From Pectinophora gossypiella (Eukaryota; Arthropoda; Insecta; Lepidoptera; Gelechiidae): a stretch of DNA of 64,000 nucleotides. A program made the position numbers and the translations under genes. Under the pieces are notes generated by a model that was given only the letters and a program-made list of their open reading frames with translations, was not told the origin of the DNA and made no database searches. Where the stretch lies: assembly GCF_024362695.1 (NCBI RefSeq), contig NC_065404.1, positions 12,378,604 through 12,442,603 on the forward strand, written 5' to 3'. Shown piece after piece: positions 35,222-47,200 of the stretch. The first letter of the stretch is position 1. Each line of letters opens with the position of its first letter.

Positions 35222-38200
35222 ATGTTCCTTATAGAAACAAAAACTACTGGACGGATTTTAATGAAACTTGGTACAATTATTCTTCACACTCCTGGACAGG
35301 TCATAGTATACTTTTCATCACGCTACAATCAATAGGAGCAGAGTAGTGAAGGGAAATCCTTTTGTATGAAAAATCTAAACCACTCAAGTTAGACGTTTGA
35401 AATTTGGCATGCAGGTACCTTAGATACCGTAGAGGTGCACTAAGAAAGGAATTCCCGAAATTCCTACGGGAACGGGAATTAGCGGGAAAATCCTTTTGTA
35501 TGAAAAATCTAAACCACTCAAGTTAGACTTTTGAAATTTGGCATGCAGGTACCTTAGATAACGTAGAGAGGTGCACTAAGAAAGGAATTCCCGAAATTCT
35601 CACGGGAACGGGAATTAGCGGAAAAATATTTTTGTATGAAAAATCTAAACCATTCAAGTTAGATGTTTGAAATTTGTCATGCAGGTACCTTAGATACCAT
35701 AGAGGTGTACTAAGAAAGGAATTCCCGAAATTCCCACGGGAACGGGAATTAGCGGGAAAATCCTTTTGTATGAAAAATCTAAACCACTCAAGTTAGACGT
35801 TTGAAATTTGGCATGCAGGTACCATAGGTACCGTAGAGGTGCACTAAGAAAGGAATTCCCAAAATTCTCACGGGAACGGGAATTAGCGGGAAATACCTTT
35901 TGTATGAAAAATCTAAACCACTCAAGTTAGACATTTGAAATTTAGCATGCAGATACCTTAGGTACCGTGGAGGTGCACTAAGAAAGGAATTCCCGAAATT
36001 CTCACGAGAACGGGAATTAGCGGGAAAATCCTTTTGTATGAAAAATCTAAACCACTCAAGTTAGACGTTTGAAATTTGTCATGCAGGTACCTTAGGTACC
36101 GTAGAGGTGCACTAAGAAAGGAATTCCCGAAATTCCCACGGGAACGGGAATTAACGGGAAAATCCTTTTGTATGAAAAATCTAAACCATTCAAGTAAGAT
36201 GTTTAAAATTTGGCACGCAGGTACCTTAGACACCGTAGAGGTGTACTAAGAAAGGAATTCCCGAAATTCCCACGGGAACGGGAATTAGCGGGAAAATCCT
36301 TTTGTATGAAAAATCTAAACCACTCAAGTTAGACGTTTGAAATTTGGCATGCAGGTACTTTAGTAAACTTAAAGCTTAGTTGCAACAGGATATTACAAAA
36401 TTCCCACGGGAACGGTAGTTAGCGGGAAAAAACATTTGTATGAAAAAATCAAATCTAAATAAAAGGAGAAACTGACTGACTCAGTGACTGACATATCAAC
36501 GCATAGCCTGAACGGCTAAATGTAGGCATTTGAAATTTGGAAGGGACATAGCTTAGGTACCGTAGAGGTGCACTAAGAAAGGAATTCCCGGAATTCCCAC
36601 GGGAACGGAAATTAGCGGGAAAATCCTTTTGTATGAAAAATCTAAATCGCTTAAGTTAGACGCTTGAAATTTGGCATGCAGGTACCTTAGTTAACTTAAA
36701 CCTTAGTTGCAACAGGATATTGCAAAATTCCCACGGAAACGGGAGTTAGCGGGAAAAAAACATTTGTATGAAAAAATCGAAACCGCGTAAGATAGATGTT
36801 TTCAATTCAATTCAATTAAATTATTTATTGCATTCCATGTAGTACAATGGGGTGTTACATAGGCATAGGAACTAAAACATGGACCCTGTAGGGCACAGCA
36901 ACGTTGAAGGGAAGAGAGGAAGTGTGTATTAAAATTAAAACTCAATGAACAATCAATTAAAAAAAAATCAATTCAATCAATTGATTCAATCTAGCATGCA
37001 TGCATACCTTAGTAAATATAATGTTTATTTTTGGCTGTATTTTGAAAAATGGGAGTTATTGGGAAAAAAATTGTATGAAAAAATCTAAACTGCATAAGTT
37101 AGATGCTTGAAATTTGATATGCACTCCCACACACACAAAGATCTCTCTCTTATATAACACGCCACGCGGACGAAGTCGCGGGCAAAAGCTAGTTTAATAT
37201 ATAATCCTAAGTAATACAGTTCATTCAATTATTTGTGTGGGGTTTTATTATAATTACTAGCGCTCCTTACAAACGTGTCTACCACATCAATCATGAGTAG
37301 ATAAATATGATGATATTGATGCTTAACGGATAAAAATAGTAGGTGTGCCTGCATTATTATCTTCAACTTTATATCTTCCTAGCATATCTATAATCAATTA
37401 CTTATCTAGGATAACTAATATTAGGATCCAGTCTATACCTCTATATCTTATTTATCCGTTAAGAGTTTCAATTTTCCATATGAGAATTACTCTCTCGAGG
37501 CTACTATTATTTATTATTTTTTTCTTTTGAGTGTTATCATATTATTATACAGAGTGTTAGTGACATCGTAACGAAAACTTTGAGAGATAATTTAGACCAT
37601 GATTTTGAGTTGATATCAAGTGGAATTTTCCGATATCATAACGAAATACTAAGGGGGTGATTCGGATCATGATGCTGACTTAATATAAAGTGGAATTCCA
37701 TCACAAAAGTATAGAATTGAAAATAATTAAAAGAACACAAATATCATGAATTTTGCGACGGATATTAACTCGGAATCATGGTCTGAATCACCCTCCTCAG
37801 TATTCGGTACGACTTTGCGTAGGCGACAATTACGAGTATAATGATATCATGAAACCTCACAGAGCACATGAGAACAATAAAGAGTAAAGCAATCAGAACA
37901 TTTTAAGCATTGGGAGAAAAACACAAAACACTGTTATAACACTAATACCAGTTCCCCTTCCCTTGATTTGACGCTTATAATCCCAAACAGCTACGTCTCA
38001 GGGGTGACGATACTGGGGACCCCGGCGGAAATCTACAACTACGGCACGCAGTACTGGCTGGTTGTGGTGGGGGTGACCTTGAGCTGCCTCGTGGTCTCCG
38101 TGGTCTACCTGCCCGTCTTCTGCACGCTCAGGCTGTCTTCGTCATATGAGGTGAGCATAATCAGGCCACTGCGTTCGATCAATTCTTTCAAATATAATGC

Positions 38201-41200
38201 TCACAGAAGACGCGCTGAGCCGCGATTCGCACCCACGTGGACACCCTCAGGCCTGTTGTCTTAAATTTTGTACCGGGTGAGATAATAAACACTACAATAA
38301 GGCACATACAAAATACTTAATTTTGTTTAAGTCCTTTCATTTCCTACAAATGGTTTCTGAGTTACGCAAGCTATGAGCTCGTGATATTTTGCGGTGAATA
38401 TTGTAGTGGCATAACTCAAAGAACTAAAAATGCACAGGCGTGTGATTTAAATTTTTACTTAATAAGTAATAAGGATGAAAACTAAGTACCTATTTCTCCC
38501 ATCAGGTGACGCTAATGTTGAGTGTTCTCAAATTTTCATAGTTCCCCAAACTATTTGAGTAAAGAAACATTATTGCTTCGGTTATTAACTTTTACACTAT
38601 AACCTGTTGCGCAGCGTTTAACTGCAATATTATGGTATATTTATTCTCTAAAGATCGGAAAGAAGAAAAAAGTAGTAGAACTAGAAACGTAGACTTTGTA
38701 CAAATATACGTAAAGTTTAGTGTAAATAGTTAATACAAAATGAATACTTGAAGCGTAAACGTTTATGAATCTTAGTAAACACTAAAACGATGTTTGAGCA
38801 TGTCTGAACCTAAATCCGTTGATAGATGTAGGTACTTTATCACGGTAAGTAATTAAATTGTTCTCTGACTACTCATTGTTGAACATTTTCAAGGAAAATA
38901 TTGTACGTAGTTGAGGACAAACCGAGTACCGGCAATGATATAATGTTCTTCATCGATTATGATACTTACCATTCCTTGTTTTACGCCTTGTACTTATTAA
39001 TTACACTGCAGAAATGCAAGAAGGTCGTTTAATATTTTACATCGCGATATTATTTGTCTTCAGTTTTAATGATAAGGAACGTAATAAACGGTATATTAAT
39101 CAATTAAATACAAATATAGTTTATTGCACACAACGTACAAAATAGTTTTACACACATGGACGAAAGATACAGTACAATCTGGCGGCTTCCAGGCAACCAG
39201 TGGCAAGAAAATATTTATCACAATTTGGTGCGGGACGGTGCGACATCTTGTATAAAGTAAATACTCAATCAAAGTTATGAAAAAGATGATAATTGAGGTT
39301 ACTTTATTATTATACCTACTTGATAATTAATACTGTCATTTATGCTGCACTGCGTACGAACAAAGCGCATATTATCTTCTCGGGCTTGACATAAAAACTG
39401 ACAAAGGAATTGTGTAATCTAACATAATGCTCAGATACCTATTAAAATTTAAAACCCATTATTTAACTGTTGCGTTTGGAAATCCGGGCCTTACGACGAT
39501 AATGGAGTATCATAATTATTTTATGGGCGATAGACTGAATCTGTTACGATAAAATTTATCATACGGATATCCATCTTAGGACTTTAGTAGCTCTGCCTGC
39601 CCCATTTGGGATTACAAGCGTGAGTGTATGACAATAAGCCTTCTAGCTGACAATTGTGTAGTTTCCTAGGTCAAAGATAAATTATGAAAATCTGATTACT
39701 AAATAAAGACAGATCTAAAGTAGACAAAAAAGTTTTATTTTTTCTATTCAACGTATTTATGAATTTTAATAAAGAAAAATGTAATAAGTACGACATTTTA
39801 TCAAGTTTTTCTATGACGTCACAGGTTCCTTTTTCATACAAATTCCACAGTAATTTCGTGTTTTGACGTTTAGTAAAAAGTAACTGATTTGATTAGTTGG
39901 AAACTGTCTATTATTAGTTCTTTTGTGAGCAAGAAACAGTTTAAAGTTTTGCTTTATCGAAGTACCTAATTCATATGCTTCACCAGTTTTGCAGATTTTA
40001 CCTTACTTATATCTGATTTATCATGGGTGTCAAAAATAACAGAGCATCACGCGTGCATCCTGCATAAATACCCACACAACTATATACAATACACTCTCAT
40101 GCCATACTCTGACAAACATCGATTGGACATTGCCCTAAGTAAATAATTAATATACTACTGTAATTAACTAACTACATGCAGACTGTACATGAAAGGAAGA
40201 CTGTTTTGGAGACTGGTTTTATTATACCTACAAATAAGAAAAGTAAATTGTGCTCTTGAAGTCTTTATTTGCTCAGTATGTTTTGATAAGATTTTAAAGA
40301 CTTTTAAATTATTTGCTTCATAAAAAAGTAGGTACTTACTTACGTCAAATTGTATTTGTCTCATCATTACCCTAACGTTATCCCACTTTACGGGGTCCGC
40401 TTACCTAACCCGAAGATTTGACAGGTCCGGTTTTTTCGGAAGCAACCCGTAGGGGAAATCCAGCTCAATTACAAGCTTAGTTAGGTCACGTACCTCCGAA
40501 AACACATTTCTTAGGTGCGTGGGTGTCAGCGTTGCCAGACGTCCCGATTTTGGCGGGACGTCCCGATTTTTAAATCATTTAATGTCCCGCGCGGAACAGG
40601 CTCAGTCCCGCTTTTCGGGAATAACTCGACCGTGCGTGTAACGTACTGAGAAAGCGCGGGCGGATGGCACAGACAAGTGTGGACTGGAAATTCTGATTTT
40701 GATTTCCGTTTTTTTTATTCAGAAGATGAATAAGACTCAACTATTTAACGATAGGATAAATCTGATTTAAAATATCATATTTTTATTAAAATACATTTTC
40801 TATGGATATTTTTGCTATCTATTGTCACGTAAACGTAATTTGAACTCAAATTAAAATATAAATATTCAATTTTTTTTATTATATACGTTTTTTTACTATG
40901 TCTCGCTTTCGACGAAAGAATCCCGCTTTTTCACTCAAAAAGTTCCAAATCCCGACTTGGCAAAAAAAAAATCTGGCAACGCTGGTGGGTGTCCTCACGA
41001 TGTTTTCCGTCATTATGCAATTATTTCGTGCTCGTGTCAATCGTTCTTTCGACTAGGTTACCACAGCTCCATGTCTTGTTTGTTTGCAAGTACCTATATT
41101 ATTTTAATTAACACGTTGACAGTCCAGTGATCCATATACGGGTCATGACGGACTAGTTTCATACGTCCGTGACCCATACATGGGTCACTAAGAAACGACC

Positions 41201-44200
41201 AAGTACGCACTAAGGGCGGGTGTTCCACTTGGATCCACGGTAACGTAGCAAAGGTTGAAGTAATATGCGGGACTTACAAGGAAGTCAAAACATTTTGTAT
41301 GTGGAATGTCAACGTGTTAAACCAAATGCATAAGTAAACTTACTTACATAATAAATAACATTAAAGTCACATTCTTATACAATGTATACAATGTTACCAC
41401 TAGGCCAAATGGTTTTCCTGTGGGTTGTAAGGTCGATGACCGAGCTCATCAATCCTGGCCTAAACAGTAGTGATGTCATCAACATTTTTTTTGGCAGTAT
41501 TTGGAGTTACGATTCAATCGACACGTGCGAGCAGTAGCGTCACTACTTTTTTTATTGGATGAGGTGAGTTTTTTTTTGTATTATTTGTATTAGTACTGTC
41601 TAGTTATAAATACATGCTTGTGTTTGACTTCTGATCTTTATTTGCATTACACAGCAGTAGTCTGCGTTTACTGAGTCACTCGATTTTTAGAGGCCTTGAT
41701 TTGGGTAACTACCATCATCATTAACGTCCCCACTGCTGGGGCACGGGCCTTCCCTATGGATGGATAGGGAGATCGGGCCTTAAACCATCACGCGGACCCA
41801 GTGCGGATTGATGGTTATTAACGACTGCTAATGCAGCCGGGGCCAACAGCTTAACGTGCCTTCCGAAGCACGGAGGAGCTCGAGATGCAAACTTTTTTTT
41901 TTGTAGTCACCCATCCTATGACCGGCCTTTGCGAAAGTTGCTTAACTTCAACAATCGCAGACCGAGCGCGTTTACCGCTGCGCCACCGAGCTCCGTAATT
42001 TTTTTCTAAGCTATTGTGTCCCACAGCACGACAATCTCTTTCTACTTTTTCTCATCATCATTCTTAGACCACGATTTATGTTTATAGTATTTTGAAATGA
42101 TAGTGATAATATTTTTTTAATATTTTTTTTTTATGGAAATGGTATATAATATATTATGTACATTTAAAACAATTTAAACTCGGCATGATTGTTAAACGTG
42201 GCTACAAGTTGACTCTATCTACCCGAATGTGGAGTATATAAAGGACAAAGAGCTATAGATAAACGCAAAGACTAAACATTGTTAAATAAAATAAACTATT
42301 GACACTGGCACTATCATTACCATATCAAGATTAGATAGTCAACAGAATACCTATTAACATTGACAATTGTTAACATAGTGGTAATACCTACATACAATTG
42401 GCTACTTGACAGTTTTCTGATAAGTATTTTAAAAATTACAAGCATCTTAAAATATTTGATTTTCCCGAAAAAGCTTTATATAAAAACAATATTTCTATTT
42501 ATTATTATAAATTATTATTATTATAATTTTTATTATTATTTTTTTTATTTTATTTATTGATTTTTTTTAATATTTTTATTTATTTTTATATATTTTTTTG
42601 TTTAAAAAATATTTCTTACATATTATTATGCATTAATTTTAAATTTTGCGTGAAAACGGTTTGTCGCATGACATTTTGCTCAGTGACGTTATATTTTAAT
42701 AAACAAAGAAACTGTCAAACAGTATAACTATACAGGGTGTTAGTGACATCGTAACGAATACTGAGGGGGATGATTCAGACCATGATTCTGAGTTAATATC
42801 AAGTGAAATTTTCCGTCGCAAAATTCATGTTCTTTTTTAGCTTTTTTAATTATTTTTAATTCTATACTTTTGCGATCGAAAATTCCACTTGATATTAACT
42901 CAGAATACTGAGCTAAATCAGCTCCCTCAGTATTCGTTACGATGTCACTTACACCCCTTACCAGTAATACAGGTAGCCATACAAGTAGGTATGGGTGTTA
43001 GTGACACCGTAACGAACACTGAGGGGGATGATTTAGACCATGATTCTGAGTTGATATTAAGTGGAATTTCCTGTCGGAAAATTTATGTTTTTTTTTGTTT
43101 TTTTTTTTTTTTAATTATTTTCCGTTCCATACTTTTGCGACGGAAAAATCCACTTGGTATCAACTCAGAATCATGGCCTGAAACATCCCTCAAAGTTTTC
43201 GTTACGATGTCACTAACACCCTGTATACCTGACAGATAATTTATGTTTATTTTGTGATATGAAGATATAAAGATGACAATAATAACTTAAATACAGGGTG
43301 TTAGTAACATCGTAACGAATACTCAGGAGGATGATTCAGACCATGATTCTGAGTTAATATCAAGTGGAATTTTTCGTCGCAAAATTCATGTTTTTTTTTT
43401 TATTTTATTTTTTTTAATTATTTTCAATTCTATACTTTTGCGACGGAAAATTCCACTTGATATCATCTCAGAATCATGGCCTCAATCACCCCTCAAAGTT
43501 TTTGTTACGATGTCACTAACACCCTGTATATTCAAAGAGGAAATTCCGACGATGTTTTGTGTTGTTATTTTACAGTAGTTTTAAAAAAATGTAGAACTTC
43601 CTACTTTTCATGTCATCGAGGTCACCCGATTTAAATATGCCTACGTAACGGAGTTCATATTCACATTGACTATACCTACTTTACCGAGAACGATCGAACA
43701 AACGAACGATTTAATGTTGATGTTAATTAGTTACTACAGAAATAAAAATAATGTTAAAATTACCTAAATATACCAATAAATTTTCTCTTATACCCCGATG
43801 CGTATCTGATAAAATTATATCCATTCATTTTATTTCGGTCGAAGAGTGTGTAAGCACGTTTCGTTATTTGCGGACTTCGCTCGGTGGCGTCAATTCATTA
43901 TCAACATCAATTGTCTGCGATAGATTTATGCACGTCAACGTTACCTACATTTTGCAAGTACTGAAAGATCCCGGGTTCGAAATTTTAGTCCTTGTAACAG
44001 CGTTTGTGATAATATTTCTGAGTGTTGGTATTGACGTTCACGTGATTTCGGCTAATAAGATGAACAAATACAATGAATAATCCTGATTTATTTTATGAAA
44101 TGAAAATCAAAGTTATAGCAAATTGTATTTCAGTTGTATTATTGTATGTTTTTCAATCACGTGTGTTGAAACTACGATAAGTACTTAGTTTATGTTTTGA

Positions 44201-47200
44201 ATAAAGGTAATCGCTTACATTTTTAGAATTTCTTCTTTTATTACCGTTATTATACGTTTGCAAATGTGGATAAATTACTTACCTACTGAATCATAATTTG
44301 AAATCGTCAAACGAAGTCCTGATAGAATTCTTTTTTAGGGTTCAATAAACAAACAAATTAATCATTTCTGCTTATTGTTACATGCGTTTAATGTGCGTTA
44401 CACCAAATCGCATCACTGATTTTCGATTGATTGATTGTTTCTAATCCGACCAAGTCACGCCAAAAAAGTTGTGTCCCAACAAGTTCAAAAGTCAGTTGTC
44501 AAATTTGACCCATATTAATAATGAAAGATAAATAAGCTGCTGAAAATATAGAGCTATTCGCAGGTTTTGTTATATCTACTAATTTAATATTGTGTTTGAG
44601 CACATGAAAATCGTAGTGGATGCGGTTAGCGTGAAATCGTGTAGATCACATCATTATTATCATATTCTATGTAACTATTAGTTCACATCCTGTTAGGGTA
44701 AGCAGTACTACAAGTCAGTTAGATGAAAACTTGGCCGCGGTGCAGAGATTCTGATGTGTTATATCATCGATCATCGTATTTCCGAATACAAACGAATGCT
44801 AATTTCCCAATTCATCAATAAAATTATTAGATTTATTAATTTATTATCTTCTTCTTCTAAAACTGCCATGCCCTAATGGGTGTCGGTGATCACCACCGCA
44901 AAGTCTTCCATATTCTGAGCCAGTCTGGAGAGCGCGGCTGCGTCCCTGATTTCAGTCCATTTCTTAATATTATCGAGCCAATTTATCCTCCTGTATTTAT
45001 TTATCGAATATCAGAATTAGAACCTATTGTTTTTGAAGTACTTAGTTCTGCATTCAAATTTTAATGATAATCCCTGATCCCTTCATTTCATTCTAGAACA
45101 TTTTCATTTTAAATCAAAATCTAAAAGAATTAAGTATCATTCGTTTGTATTTCGGAATACGATGGTTACTGATGGACACTAAGAAAATAGAAGCAATAAA
45201 TGATTGATTTTTTTTATGATGAATTTCCGCGAACATATTCAGATAACTGAAATAAGCCTGCGATCGATTATCGAATAGTATTACGTGATTCATGCACTAG
45301 CTTGGGTAGTCGCATTGTTCCTTGATTTATAATAATAGCGATAAAGAAGTTTATCATTGTGCATATTTAATAAACTTGCGTCAAGTTCATAGTTCCATAG
45401 AACAATGTCGACTGTCATGTAGGTTACCGTTGTCAGTTGTCTGGACATAGTTTTCTTGACAAACTCCAAAAAGACAATCGTTAATATTATTTATACAATA
45501 GTAAAATAGGTCTTCATCATCATCATCAATCAGCCCGCATTATCCACTGTCGGGTATAGGTCTCCTCTAAAAAAAAGGTAATAGGTAGGTAGGTTTAGTA
45601 AAATAGGTAGCACATAAAAAATAGAAGTAAGTAATCCCCCCGTTCTGCCGTTGGTACCGGCTATTAGCCGTTAAAACACCTCCACCAACCTGCAGTGGAG
45701 CAGCGTGGTGGAGTATGCTCTATACCCTCTCTGGTTGATTGAGGGGAGGCCTGTGCCCAGCAGTGGGACGTATATAGGCTGCTAATGTTTTTTTATGTTT
45801 ATGAGTTATTTCAACTTCCAAGGGATACTGAAGATTATTCAATAAAGAACTGGTTTCGTCGTTCATTCGTTGTTGGCGATGTAGCGCCCAATAAAAAAAG
45901 AAAAATTTTGACATGTAACGTTTCTTGGGCAGTGTGGTTCAGAATTATTAGCACATTGTTCTTTGAATCCTTTCAATATTTACCTTTAGGAATATAAAAT
46001 TTAAAAAATATATATCGGGCACAGTTATGTATTGTTATGATGTTACGTATCTTTATTATCTCCCTGGAGTTATCGCGTTTTCGGTACGCTTACTTAACCT
46101 GAAGATTTGACAGATCCGGTTTCTTACAGATGCGACTTCCATTCTGGCATATGTAGTGTAGGTATGTTACGTATGTTCTCTAGGGAACTGATCAGCAATT
46201 AAAGTCAACGTGTCAGGTCGCTCGCTAATAATAACAAGACATTTTATCGATCGCTTCATAAAAAGCAGACAAAGTCCGCTCTTGATTAGTTTGGGTTGAA
46301 TATTGCGAACTGCCATGTGAATGGAACATTTTAAACGACGGCCAAGGTTGTGTCGGTTGTGGACTTTGTACGAGTCGACGACTTGCATGTGCTCAACGAC
46401 AACAATACGCTATGCTAGGCCAATTGACCTGGCTCTTCCTCTACATTACATAAGATTATTGAGATACCTACGAAGGAATATCACTTATATTTTTACTCGA
46501 GGAGAGTTTTAATAGTAGGAATCTAGGCAGATTAACATTGTTCTGAAAACACATGAGTTTTCACATTCAATAATGTGAGAGAATACGGTGAGAGTCAAAA
46601 GTCGTAAGAAAAAAGGAAACTCCTGGCATTTTTGTTTTAATTTAATCCAACCCATTTTGGTAGCATAGCTTTTTTACTAGTTTAAAATAGAACGAGCACT
46701 GTTATTGAAATGTTTCATTTTTATTTTCAGGTTTTGTTCCTTCCTATGATAGTGTATGTTCCTGCATTAGCATTTAATCAATGTAAGTACTGTGCTCGAT
46801 TGATTTTGATTACATGAGATTTTCACACGAATCTGCTTTTAAGTATGTATCTTATTAACCGCTTTGTAGCTTTTTGGTTTCATGCTTTCGATATAATTTA
46901 CTCTCTCTTTTCAAATGTAGAGTGTGGGATAGATATTGTTATAGGTACGAATATGTTTTATTGTTACAGTGACGGGATTCAATGTGTATGCTGTGGGTGG
47001 TGTTATGGTGTTGATATGTGGATTTTACACAGCATTGGTGAGTACATAGAAGACACCGCGGACGTTATGGGCCGAATATTTTGTAATATTTGAGTTTGTG
47101 TGCAAGCGTGCACTTTAAATATTTGCCGTGATGCGGGGGAATACTAGCTGCTTTCCGGCCCGCAACAAACGTGGTTTCGCCTCTGAAACTGATAGCTTTA

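Noticed and set aside
35134..35346. ORFs with Cys-Leu-Ser-Val repeats
   Set aside because: Translation of the (tctg)n microsatellite.
41712..41994. A possible functional tRNA gene on the minus strand
   Set aside because: Head is tRNA-like, but it runs on into a conserved SINE body and no full cloverleaf can be formed.
46321..46512. Candidate for the missing SLC5 exon
   Set aside because: The reading has Arg-rich residues but no Tyr-Leu-Glu...Arg-Phe pattern and no well-placed splice sites.
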